From NCBI RefSeq assembly GCF_900215295.1, contig NZ_OCMF01000001.1, positions 620,001-684,000 of the forward strand: DNA of 64,000 nucleotides. Direction: 5' to 3'. The position numbers and the translations under genes were made by a program. This document shows positions 41,727 to 51,622 of this stretch, piece by piece. The stretch's first letter is position 1; every line of letters begins with the position of its first letter. Under the pieces are notes generated by a model, which saw only the letters and a program-made list of their open reading frames with translations, was not told the origin of the DNA and searched no databases. The stretch comes from Salinimicrobium sediminis. GTDB lineage: Bacteria > Bacteroidota > Bacteroidia > Flavobacteriales > Flavobacteriaceae.

Positions 41727-42076
41727 GAGTATTCGTCTGTTGCGTTCATTTCATCGAGATCGTCTGTCTTTACAACCTTATGTGCCCTTTTCACAAGCAC
41801 TATTGCAAAAGATTGTAGACCAAAACTTATCACGATGGCGGTTAATATAAGTGCCTGCGGAAGCGGATCTGAATAAGCGTCCAAAAAGACTTTGGAATCT
41901 TCGGGAATTATCGGGGGCGCTCCTTTGGCGATGCGACCCAATAAAAATATGAGCAGGTTAGCACCATTACCAAGCAGGATGATCCCAATGATCAATTTTA
42001 CAAGGCTACGCCGCAGGATCATGTAGATGCCCGATGCATATAAAGTACCTATGATTATGGCTAATAATATCTCCAT
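41723..42076 (-). CDS. mrpC: Na+/H+ antiporter subunit C
   Basis: 117 residues, NuoK-like: [19 protein letters not shown] and [25 protein letters not shown] with the conserved transmembrane acidic/proline region. Overlaps mrpD by 4 bases. Confidence 0.95.
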   Translation of the reverse strand: MEILLAIIIGTLYASGIYMILRRSLVKLIIGIILLGNGANLLIFLLGRIAKGAPPIIPEDSKVFLDAYSDPLPQALILTAIVISFGLQSFAIVLVKRAHKVVKTDDLDEMNATDEYS

Positions 42077-42078
42077 TT

Positions 42079-42492
42079 TTAAGTGGATTCAGAAATGGTG
42101 AAAATAATAGTCAGGGTCACCCCCTGTACTACCAGATAAACTCCGATGTCAAAAAATAAGGCCGAGCCAAGGTTTCCCACTATGGGTAGATGCTCCGGAT
42201 ACCACAGTCCCGTCATGAAAGGCTCCCCGGTAAAAATTAGCGGTGAAACCCCGCTAAGAAAAGAGAGCGCCAGGCCAGTCGGCATCAAAAATCCCGGGTG
42301 AAAATGCAATAATTTTCGGGTGTCACCAAGGCCATTGGCAAAAGCATGCAATACGAATGCTATGGAAGCTATTAAACCACCCACAAATCCTCCTCCCGGT
42401 AAATAATGTCCGCGCAAAAGAATGAACACCGAAAATATCAATAGCAACGGCAACATATAATTAGAAGCGGTACGTAGTATTATTGTTTTCAT
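42079..42492 (-). CDS. mrpB: Na+/H+ antiporter subunit B
   Basis: 137 residues, four helices; [26 protein letters not shown] is the MrpB signature. Three bases after mrpA. Confidence 0.95.
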   Translation of the reverse strand: MKTIILRTASNYMLPLLLIFSVFILLRGHYLPGGGFVGGLIASIAFVLHAFANGLGDTRKLLHFHPGFLMPTGLALSFLSGVSPLIFTGEPFMTGLWYPEHLPIVGNLGSALFFDIGVYLVVQGVTLTIIFTISEST

Positions 42493-42495
42493 CCT

Positions 42496-44814
42496 TTAAT
42501 CTTTTAATTCCCTGTCATCTCTTCTTAACCTCAATTTCAGCAAGCTGAAAACCCCAATTGCGGCAATGGTCAATACCGAAATTTCCATTAAGGTATCAAC
42601 CCCCCTGAAGTCTACCAGGATCACATTAACTACGTTCTTCCCTTTTGCCAGGACATAGGCATTTTCTGCATAGAAATCACTCACCTCTTTGTTTACAGGT
42701 TCTCCAAGAACTTCAAGAGCGATAAAAGTGATCAATACTCCAAATGAAATTGAAAGTATTCCATCTACAGCTTTCATCCTGTAATCTGAAATTGATAAAT
42801 ATTTCGGCAGACTTGATAACACCAGTACAAAAAGGATCACAGTAAGTGTATCAATTGAAAATTGGGTCATAGCAAGGTCGGGCGCACTATAGATCACGAA
42901 CATTAAACAAATTGCATAACCCACTACTCCCATGGCAACAACCGCAGTCAATCTCGATCTCGCACCAACAACGAAAAGAATAGCCAGGAACATGATTCCC
43001 ATAATGATCATTTCATAGTAGGTCATCCTCGAAAAGGAGGACAGGTCAATAGGAATTTCATTCTGGTCGGCAAAAAGGGAATACCCAACCAGGACCACAA
43101 GGAATAATATAATAGTGGATACATAATTGCGTAAAAAGCCATTTTGAAAGATCCTTGTCCACCAATTAGAAAAAGCTTTAAAGCCATGACCAAAGTTGGT
43201 AATAAGAGTAAGAGGCGCAATAAAATCCAGTCTGGCTATACCCCTTTCTTTCTTTGCTGAAGGCTTAAAGACTGCATATAACAGGATCCCTGTGGCAAGA
43301 GTGATGGCACTAAGGCCCAGGACAAGGTTAAATCCATGCCACAACTTGAGATGCACTGCACTGCCCTCCATCCCTACGGCATTTACAACCGGGGCAATAA
43401 TACTGTCATTGATGATCCCGGGAAATATTCCCACTATGATTCCCAGCAAAGCCAGGATCACAGGCGGTATCCACATAAGTATACCGGGAAGATGTACTTT
43501 TTTGAAATCATTGGGAAGGGGGCCGGTGAAAGGTTTTATTCCAGCCACAAATCCCGCATAGAGCACCAAAATATTTGTTGCAATGGCGAGTACGGTTAAG
43601 AAAACAGCCCAATTTCCCATCTCAAGGGTAGATTCGTATACCAGGTCTTTTCCTATAAAGCCAACAAAGGGAGGCATTCCGGCGCTGGAAAGAGCAGCTA
43701 AAAGTCCGGCAACTGCTACCGGCATCATCACCTTGCGAAGACCGGAGAGCCGGGTGACATCTCTTGTACCTGTTTCATGATCTATAATCCCGGTGATAAG
43801 GAATAAAGTCGCCTTATAAAGCGCATGGACCACAATATAGACCGCAGCAGCCGTTAAGGCATATTGGGTTCCTAAACCTATTAGGAAGACGAGCAATCCC
43901 AGGACCGAAATTGTTGAGTACGCAAGTACTCCCTTAAGGTCTGTTCGAAACAAAGTGTGAACCGCTGCATAGAACATGGTGATCCCCCCCACCGTAATCA
44001 AAGTTGTATTCCAGATATCTTCTCCCCCCAGCACAGGTGTAAACCTTAAAAGCAGGTAAATACCTGCCTTGACCATTGTGGCAGAATGTAGGTAAGTAGA
44101 CACCGGCGTGGGTGCTTTCATCGCACCCGGAAGCCAGAAGTGGAAAGGAAATTGTGCCGATTTTGTGAACGCAGCTCCAAAAAGGAGGATAACGATCCAG
44201 ATGTAATAATCACTCGAAATAATATTAGAACTAAGCCCTACCATTTCGCTTATGTCATACGATCCTGCAACATTACCTAAAAGCAGTGCCCCGGCAAGCA
44301 AAAGGAATCCACCCGACCCGGTAATGGCAAGTGCCAAAACAGCAGATTTTCGCGAGGCCTCACTGGTATTATTGAAACCAATAAGAAAGAAGGAACTTAT
44401 ACTGGTAAGTTCCCAAAAAATGAACATGGAGAGCAAATTATCGCTCAGCACAAGGCCCAGCATAGCCCCCATGAACATCCCCAGATATCCGTAGAACCTG
44501 TCAAGGTAGTCGTGATTTTTAAGATATTCGGCCGTATAGGCGAAGACTAAAAACCCTATACCTGTGATTAATAAGGAAAACAGCAAAGACAGCCCGTCAA
44601 GTGAGAAATTGAGGTCCAGGCCGAGAGAAGGCACCCAGGCAATTTCCTGCCTTATCACTTCTCCTGCTGCTACCTGTGGAAGAAAAGAGAGGAAATAAAC
44701 AAATAGGGCTAAAGGAACCAGAGCAGAAAGTACCGCAAGTTTTCCCTTTAAAAATTTCCCGGCAAAAACCAGGAAAATAGAAAAGACAAAACCTGAAAGT
44801 ATGGCTGTTAGCAT
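42496..44814 (-). CDS. mrpA: Na+/H+ antiporter subunit A
   Basis: 772 residues, about 20 helices. NuoL-like domain (about 1-500) with KSAQFPFHFWLPGAMKAPTPVSTYLHSATMVKAGIYLL holding the ion-path lysines and histidines; then DUF4040/MrpB-N-like helices (about 590-770) ending in VDFRGVDTLMEISVLTIAAIGVF. It heads a complete mrpABCDEFG operon giving Na+(K+)/H+ exchange, useful in saline or alkaline habitats. Confidence 0.96.
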   Translation of the reverse strand: MLTAILSGFVFSIFLVFAGKFLKGKLAVLSALVPLALFVYFLSFLPQVAAGEVIRQEIAWVPSLGLDLNFSLDGLSLLFSLLITGIGFLVFAYTAEYLKNHDYLDRFYGYLGMFMGAMLGLVLSDNLLSMFIFWELTSISSFFLIGFNNTSEASRKSAVLALAITGSGGFLLLAGALLLGNVAGSYDISEMVGLSSNIISSDYYIWIVILLFGAAFTKSAQFPFHFWLPGAMKAPTPVSTYLHSATMVKAGIYLLLRFTPVLGGEDIWNTTLITVGGITMFYAAVHTLFRTDLKGVLAYSTISVLGLLVFLIGLGTQYALTAAAVYIVVHALYKATLFLITGIIDHETGTRDVTRLSGLRKVMMPVAVAGLLAALSSAGMPPFVGFIGKDLVYESTLEMGNWAVFLTVLAIATNILVLYAGFVAGIKPFTGPLPNDFKKVHLPGILMWIPPVILALLGIIVGIFPGIINDSIIAPVVNAVGMEGSAVHLKLWHGFNLVLGLSAITLATGILLYAVFKPSAKKERGIARLDFIAPLTLITNFGHGFKAFSNWWTRIFQNGFLRNYVSTIILFLVVLVGYSLFADQNEIPIDLSSFSRMTYYEMIIMGIMFLAILFVVGARSRLTAVVAMGVVGYAICLMFVIYSAPDLAMTQFSIDTLTVILFVLVLSSLPKYLSISDYRMKAVDGILSISFGVLITFIALEVLGEPVNKEVSDFYAENAYVLAKGKNVVNVILVDFRGVDTLMEISVLTIAAIGVFSLLKLRLRRDDRELKD

Positions 44815-44840
44815 AGGGAACGTTCAAATTACTGGAAAAA

Positions 44841-44848
44841 CAAATATA
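44841..44848 (-). promoter_or_regulatory. mrp operon promoter, -7 box
   Basis: Minus-strand TATATTTG, exact TAnnTTTG, 27 bases before the mrpA ATG. Confidence 0.6.
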
Positions 44849-45032
44849 GCAGGAAAAAGTGAGCTTGTAAAGATGTTCAATCCTTTTTACCCATCAGAAA
44901 TTCTGATCCCGAAATAAATTTTATAATTAAAGAATGAGCAAAATTTAACTGTTTGGGAAAAGGGAAAAACGTAAGCTACTGAAGCAGCAGAATTTATTAT
45001 CTCATTTTCAGCAGGTTTAATGAAGAACAATT

Positions 45033-45091
45033 TCTCACACCGCTCCTACTACTCATCACAAATAGCAGCAATGGCAGGAGCGATTGTGAGA
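45033..45091 (+). repeat. Imperfect inverted repeat upstream of the M61 gene
   Basis: TCTCACA..GCTCCT (45033-45047) pairs with AGGAGC..TGTGAGA (45076-45091) around a 28-base loop, then GATTTTTACTTATTTT. It fills the second half of the 309-base gap 44815-45123; the first half holds the mrp promoter and nothing else I can identify. Could be a transcribed hairpin or a REP-type element related to the GCTCC palindromes at 46.9-47.2 kb. Confidence 0.5.
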
Positions 45092-45123
45092 TTTTTACTT
45101 ATTTTACTTCAAAAAATATATCT

Positions 45124-46896
45124 ATGCGTTTTTTGATTTTTTTACTGTTCTTCACTTCATTAGGCTTTGCCCAAACAAATTCCTATAATATTTCCTTCTC
45201 TAACGCCGAACATCATGAGGCAAAAATCATAGTCAATTTTCCTGAAATTGAACAGGACAGCCTAATTGTTCGTATGAGCCGAACTTCCCCCGGCAGGTAT
45301 GCATTGCACGAATTCGCTAAAAATGTCTATGGAGTAAAAGCGACAAATTCTAAAGGTGAAGCCCTGGGGATTACCCGCCCCGATCCTTACTCATGGCTGA
45401 TTAAGGGCCACGACGGCACAGTCAATCTGGAGTACACTCTCTTCGGAAATCGTGCCGATGGGACCTATTCACAGATCGATCAAAGCCACGCTCATTTGAA
45501 TATTCCAGCCACTTTTATCTATGCCGAAGGTCATGAAGAGCGACCCGTAGAAGTCACTTTTGAAACTGAAGCCTTCCCGGACTGGAAAATTGCTACTCAG
45601 CTTAAGCACGAGAAAAATAACACCTACTCTGCACCAGGTCTTTATTATTTCATGGACAGCCCTACGGAATTGAGTGATCATGCCGTAAGGGAATTTGAAC
45701 TCGATGGTCAAACAATCAAATTCGCCTTGCACGGTCCGGCCACGGAAGCTGAATTCAATCAATATTTTGAGCAGGTAAAAAAAATAGTGGAGCAGCAAAA
45801 AAGGGTTTTTGGGGAACTTCCAAAATTTGATTTTGGTGAGTATGTATTTATCGCCTGTTACCTGCCGCATGCCTCAGGAGATGGAATGGAACATCGTAAC
45901 AGCACCATTCTTACCAGCACCCGGATTCTAGGCGAAGGCGGAATTAAGAGAAATATTGGTACCGTGGCTCATGAATTCTTTCATGCCTGGAATGTCGAGA
46001 GAATACGACCACAGGACCTGGAACCATTTGACTTTAGGGAAGCCGATATGAGCGGACTCCTTTGGTTTGCTGAAGGCTTTACCAGCTACTACACCCCCCT
46101 AACCCTCGTGCGTAGCGGAATTATCACTCCTGAAGAATACGCAGAGGGCCTAAACGGCTCTTTTAATTATGTCTGGAATTCCCCTGCCCGTGAATATTTT
46201 AATCCCGTAGAAATGAGCTATCAGGCGCCTTTTGTAGATGCTGCAACCTCTGTTGATCCCGTGAACCGGGAGAATACTTTTATCTCTTACTATTCCTACG
46301 GAAGCATGTTGGGACTGGCCCTGGATCTACAGCTGCGCCAAAAAGGGCAAAATCTTGATGAATTTATGGAGATCCTATGGGAGAAATATGGCAAACCTGG
46401 AAATCCTTACACCCTTCAAGATCTGGAAACCACACTGGCAGATTACGCCGGAAAGGATCTTGCTTCAGAATTTTTCAGCAAATACATCTACAACAGCAAA
46501 ATGCCCGATTACGAAAATCTGTTCAAAACGGTGGGATTAAAAATAGAAAAGGCTTCTGAAAAGGCCTTTTTTGGAACCTCAATCCAAGCTGATAAAGATA
46601 CCATTTACATAAGCGAAAATCCCCGCAAGAATACTCCCGCCTTCAAAGCAGGGCTTAACCTGGGGGATAGGATCATTTCTTTAAATGGAACAGAAATAAA
46701 ATCCGAAGAAGCCTGGGAGGAAATGATTGAAAATTCCGAAGTGGGGGACAACTGGAACCTGGAGATAGAGCGGTTTGGCAATACAATACTGAAATCGGTT
46801 AAGCTGGAGCAGGATCCTACATATCAGATCTCAATTGATAAAAAGGCTTCCTCAAAAGCTGTGAAGGCGAGAGAAGACTGGTTGTCGGGGAAATAA
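45124..46896 (+). CDS. M61 family metallopeptidase with PDZ domain
   Basis: 590 residues with signal peptide (ends ...LGFAQ). N-terminal beta domain, then an aminopeptidase-like domain with zinc motif HEFFH in VAHEFFHAWNVERIRP (about residue 282) and the downstream glutamate in FAEGFTSYYTPL. A PDZ domain occupies about 490-570 (KNTPAFKAGLNLGDRIISLNG). Glycyl-aminopeptidase family M61, periplasmic or outer membrane. Followed by a palindrome array rather than a simple terminator. Confidence 0.93.
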   Translation: MRFLIFLLFFTSLGFAQTNSYNISFSNAEHHEAKIIVNFPEIEQDSLIVRMSRTSPGRYALHEFAKNVYGVKATNSKGEALGITRPDPYSWLIKGHDGTVNLEYTLFGNRADGTYSQIDQSHAHLNIPATFIYAEGHEERPVEVTFETEAFPDWKIATQLKHEKNNTYSAPGLYYFMDSPTELSDHAVREFELDGQTIKFALHGPATEAEFNQYFEQVKKIVEQQKRVFGELPKFDFGEYVFIACYLPHASGDGMEHRNSTILTSTRILGEGGIKRNIGTVAHEFFHAWNVERIRPQDLEPFDFREADMSGLLWFAEGFTSYYTPLTLVRSGIITPEEYAEGLNGSFNYVWNSPAREYFNPVEMSYQAPFVDAATSVDPVNRENTFISYYSYGSMLGLALDLQLRQKGQNLDEFMEILWEKYGKPGNPYTLQDLETTLADYAGKDLASEFFSKYIYNSKMPDYENLFKTVGLKIEKASEKAFFGTSIQADKDTIYISENPRKNTPAFKAGLNLGDRIISLNGTEIKSEEAWEEMIENSEVGDNWNLEIERFGNTILKSVKLEQDPTYQISIDKKASSKAVKAREDWLSGK

Positions 46897-46941
46897 TTAA
46901 TTAAGATTGAGCTTATCTTTTCACCTTTAGCAGGCAGGATT

Positions 46942-47225
46942 GGGCTAAAGCCCTTTTTCATATTTTATCTTGACCACGGGCTAAAGCCCGTGGCAATTTA
47001 TAGGTAACCTTATCGAGAAATTCATTATGCCGCTCCTCCGGAGCTTTACTTTAATACAAGGCCTTTTATCTATAAATATATCGCCTCTCTGAAGCTCATT
47101 TTTTAAACAGGCTAAATCCATTAATTGCCCAGGGCTTTAGCCCAACATTTCAGGATAGCTCCAAAGGAGCGAAATGTTTATAGGTCATAACATTTCTCAG
47201 ACCATAGAGCTCTGGAGGAGCGGCA
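46942..47225. repeat. Cluster of REP-like palindromes
   Basis: The 402-base gap between convergent genes holds six short palindromes: GGGCTAAAGCCC (46942-46953), CCACGGGC/GCCCGTGG (46974-46993), GCTCC/GGAGC (47032-47044), GGGCTTTAGCCC (47132-47143), GCTCC/GGAGC nested inside AACATTTC/GAAATGTT (47144-47178), and GCTC/GGAGC (47209-47221). The outer GCCGCTCC units are in inverted orientation. No ORF and no transposase is present. The pattern fits REP elements mobilised in trans by a RAYT-type transposase. Confidence 0.7.
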
Positions 47226-47240
47226 TAGACTCCCGCCTTT

Positions 47241-47278
47241 ACAAAAACAAAAAACCCGTTGCTTTCGCAACGGGTTTT
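47241..47278 (-). terminator. Terminator of atpD-atpC
   Basis: A 12-bp perfect stem (47251-47262 with 47267-47278) capped by a GAAA-type tetraloop, then a TTGTTTTTGT run on the minus strand. It may also stop plus-strand reads. Confidence 0.9.
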
Positions 47279-47298
47279 CAAAATATTTTGTCTTCAGC

Positions 47299-47589
47299 TT
47301 AATCTGCCAGAACTATAACTTTATTGTCTTTCATTTCCACTACTCCGCCTGCAACAGGAAGGATAAGGATCTTGCTGTCTCCTGCGTCCCTTGTGAAATT
47401 TTTAGAAAGATCTTCTGAACTCACAGGGTGTGAATGCGTAAAAACTTTGATCTCTCCTTTTGTAAGCACCGAAACTATGGGAGCGTGATTGTTCAACATC
47501 TGGAACTGCCCCTCCACACCCGGAACACTCAGAGAATCAACTTCTGCGCTTAGCAAAACGGCTTCAGGAGTAACTATTTCTAAGTACAT
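47299..47589 (-). CDS. atpC: ATP synthase epsilon subunit
   Basis: 96 residues: only the N-terminal beta-sandwich (LEIVTPEAVLLSAEVDSLSVPGVEGQFQMLNNHAPIVS) is present; the C-terminal two-helix inhibitory hairpin of the 130-residue form is missing. This short form occurs in Bacteroidota. Separated from atpD by 85 bases containing a long inverted repeat. The other atp genes are not in the window. Confidence 0.95.
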   Translation of the reverse strand: MYLEIVTPEAVLLSAEVDSLSVPGVEGQFQMLNNHAPIVSVLTKGEIKVFTHSHPVSSEDLSKNFTRDAGDSKILILPVAGGVVEMKDNKVIVLAD

Positions 47590-47599
47590 ATTTTTCTTT

Positions 47600-47673
47600 A
47601 GTATTGAGAATTGAGTATTGAGTAGTTAGAGATGAGACTTTATCTCAATACTAACTACTCATTACTCAATACT
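47600..47673. repeat. Long imperfect inverted repeat in the atpD-atpC gap
   Basis: Arms of about 31-37 bases built of TATTGAG/TAGTTAG units (47600-47637 and 47643-47673) are inverted around a 5-base loop and take up nearly the whole gap between the two genes. Confidence 0.75.
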
Positions 47674-47674
47674 A

Positions 47675-49189
<1,515 letters not shown>

Positions 49190-49279
49190 CTATTCCTTTA
49201 TATTGTGTTTTTATAAATAACTAAAAAAGAACCTGTCAGCTTTTAAAAATGAATAAAAGCCAATCACTTTTTCAGGCTG

Positions 49280-49287
49280 CAAAGATA
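49280..49287 (-). promoter_or_regulatory. atpDC promoter, -7 box
   Basis: Minus-strand TATCTTTG, exact TAnnTTTG, preceded by a T-rich region at about -33. Confidence 0.6.
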
Positions 49288-49471
49288 GTTTTTTTGTATA
49301 AAAGTCTATAAGAGAAATAATAACTTTTTTAGGAAAGTCTTCTTAGAAATGGTTCCTTCGGAAAAATGCCCTTTCAAAATATCATTTTTGGCACTTTTAT
49401 AAGATTTTTAATTGGCTAATTGATTATTTTTAGAACCTGATACGGGATATTTAATCCGAAGATCCTCAGAA

Positions 49472-49711
49472 ATGACAAAAACTGCAGAAACATATTTTTT
49501 TAAAGCGGTTCTGTTCCTCATAATATTCCTGAATATTTATGGGGCATTAGATTTTTTCGTACCCGGGATGAAAAAGAGTATTGCTTTTCTAATCTCTCTG
49601 CCAATATCTCAAATATTAGCTCCGAGCCTCAAATATATTCGATCGAGTGGTGTGAATAGTATCCAGCTCAAATGGATGTTCCTTAGAAAACCACTCATCT
49701 TTAATTGCTAA
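49472..49711 (+). CDS. Hypothetical small membrane protein
   Basis: 79 residues with one clear helix (about 9-30; FFKAVLFLIIFLNIYGALDFFVPG) and a second weaker one (about 33-48). It is followed directly by a strong terminator and lies in an otherwise empty stretch between divergent atpD and convergent glmS. I recognise no family. The coding case rests on length and the terminator only. Confidence 0.45.
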   Translation: MTKTAETYFFKAVLFLIIFLNIYGALDFFVPGMKKSIAFLISLPISQILAPSLKYIRSSGVNSIQLKWMFLRKPLIFNC

Positions 49712-49712
49712 A

Positions 49713-49752
49713 AAAAATAAAAAAGCCGCTTTTAAAAAAGCGGCTTTTTTTA
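49713..49752. terminator. Bidirectional terminator, glmS side
   Basis: AAAGCCGCTTTT/AAAAGCGGCTTT hairpin with A run and T run on both sides; serves glmS on the minus strand and the small ORF on the plus strand. Confidence 0.88.
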
Positions 49753-49771
49753 AAGGTTCTATATTTTAAAA

Positions 49772-51619
49772 CTACTCGACAGTCACAGACTTTGCCAAAT
49801 TCCTTGGTTGGTCCACATTTTTACCAAGCATTACTGCAATGTGGTATGAAAGCAACTGTAATGGAATGGTAGTTAACAGCGGAGTAAGAGATTCTATAGT
49901 GTCAGGAATTTCGATAACGTGATCTGCAAGGTCACGAACGCTGGTATCCCCTTCTGTTACAATTCCTATAATTTTCCCCTGTCTTGATTTAATCTCCTGA
50001 ATGTTGCTCACCACCTTCTCATAGTGACCTTTTCGTGTAGCGATGACCACCACCGGCATCTCTTCATCAATTAGAGCAATAGGTCCGTGTTTCATTTCGG
50101 CTGCAGGATAACCTTCAGCATGAATATAAGATATCTCCTTCAGTTTAAGCGCTCCTTCCAATGCAACAGGGAAGTTAAATCCACGCCCAAGATATAAACA
50201 ATTGCGGGCATCTTTATATTTGAAAGCCACTTCCTTTATGTGAGCATTTGATTCCAAAGCCACCTCTATCTTCTGCGGGATTGTTTCCAGTTCCTGTAGA
50301 TGCATATGGAAATCTGTATTGGAGATACTTCCTTTTGCCTTGGCTAATTTTAAAGCAATAAGTGTAAGTACGGTGATCTGAGTGGTAAAGGCTTTTGTTG
50401 AAGCCACCCCAATTTCCGGGCCGGCGTGAGTATAGGCTCCTGCGTGAGTTTCTCTTGATATAGAAGAACCTACAACATTACACACTCCAAAAACAAAGGC
50501 TCCTTTTTCTTTAGCCAGCTTAATCGCCGCCATAGTATCGGCTGTTTCTCCACTTTGAGAAATAGCGATCACCACGTCATCAGAGTTTATGATTGGATTT
50601 CTGTAACGAAATTCCGATGCATACTCTACCTCTACAGGGATACGGGCCAGGTCTTCAAATATATATTCGGCGACCAAACCTGCATGCCACGAAGTCCCGC
50701 AGGCAACGATAAGTATCCTTTTAGCGTTAAGGAAACGCTCCAGGTTATCGTCTACTCCTGCCATTCTAATAATACCTTCATCGGCAAGTAATCTTCCGCG
50801 GTAGGTATCTGTGATAGCACTTGGCTGCTCATAGATCTCCTTCAGCATAAAATGATCGAAATTATTTTTTTCAATCTGCTCAAGGTTTAATTGGAGCTCC
50901 TGGATGTAAGGATCAACCAAAGAGTCATCTTTGATCTTTCTTACTTTCACACCCTTATCTCTTCTTACCACTGCCATCTCTCCGTCTTCCAGGTAGATAG
51001 CATTATTGGTGAATTCAATGAAAGGAGAAGCATCTGAAGCGATGAAAAACTCATCTTTTCCAACTCCAATCGCGAGCGGACTTCCCAGTCTCGCCACAAC
51101 GATCTCATTAGGTTTCTTCTTGTCAAATACCGCAATAGCATAAGCTCCCACGGTTTGGGTAAGTGCAATTTGAACTGCCTTTCCAAGTTTTACTTTTTCT
51201 TTCTTGATTACGTCTTCAATCAGGTTTACCAAAACCTCAGTATCGGTATCTGAATGGAAAACGTAACCCCTTGCGGTTAATTCCTTTTTTAGGGTCTCAT
51301 AATTCTCAATGATCCCGTTATGAATGATCACCAGGTTACCCGAGTTGGAAACATGCGGATGAGAATTCACATCATTAGGCACACCATGTGTAGCCCAACG
51401 GGTGTGGCCCATTCCCAGGGTGCCGGAAGTATCCACTTCCTGCTCCATTTTTGCCTTAAGATCGGCAACCTTACCTTTGGTTTTACTTACCTTTAATTCC
51501 TTATCATCATACAAGGCGATTCCTGCACTGTCATATCCTCTGTACTCCAGCCTTTGAAGGCCCTTTAAAACTATGGGGTATGCGTCTCTATACCCAATAT
51601 ATCCTACAATTCCGCACAT
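49772..51619 (-). CDS. glmS: Glucosamine-6-phosphate synthase (isomerising)
   Basis: 615 residues. Class II glutamine amidotransferase with Cys2 nucleophile (MCGIVGYIGYRDA), then two SIS domains with the sugar-phosphate motifs ACGTSWHAG and ISQSGETADT, and the C-terminal NLAKSVTVE. Makes glucosamine-6-phosphate for peptidoglycan and LPS. No glmS ribozyme is visible upstream; the DUF4270 gene ends 3 bases before the start, so it is co-transcribed. Confidence 0.98.
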   Translation of the reverse strand: MCGIVGYIGYRDAYPIVLKGLQRLEYRGYDSAGIALYDDKELKVSKTKGKVADLKAKMEQEVDTSGTLGMGHTRWATHGVPNDVNSHPHVSNSGNLVIIHNGIIENYETLKKELTARGYVFHSDTDTEVLVNLIEDVIKKEKVKLGKAVQIALTQTVGAYAIAVFDKKKPNEIVVARLGSPLAIGVGKDEFFIASDASPFIEFTNNAIYLEDGEMAVVRRDKGVKVRKIKDDSLVDPYIQELQLNLEQIEKNNFDHFMLKEIYEQPSAITDTYRGRLLADEGIIRMAGVDDNLERFLNAKRILIVACGTSWHAGLVAEYIFEDLARIPVEVEYASEFRYRNPIINSDDVVIAISQSGETADTMAAIKLAKEKGAFVFGVCNVVGSSISRETHAGAYTHAGPEIGVASTKAFTTQITVLTLIALKLAKAKGSISNTDFHMHLQELETIPQKIEVALESNAHIKEVAFKYKDARNCLYLGRGFNFPVALEGALKLKEISYIHAEGYPAAEMKHGPIALIDEEMPVVVIATRKGHYEKVVSNIQEIKSRQGKIIGIVTEGDTSVRDLADHVIEIPDTIESLTPLLTTIPLQLLSYHIAVMLGKNVDQPRNLAKSVTVE

Positions 51620-51622
51620 AAA

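Noticed and set aside
46897-47298. CRISPR array
   Set aside because: The repeats are palindromes of two types with irregular spacing and inverted copies, without regular spacers or cas genes.
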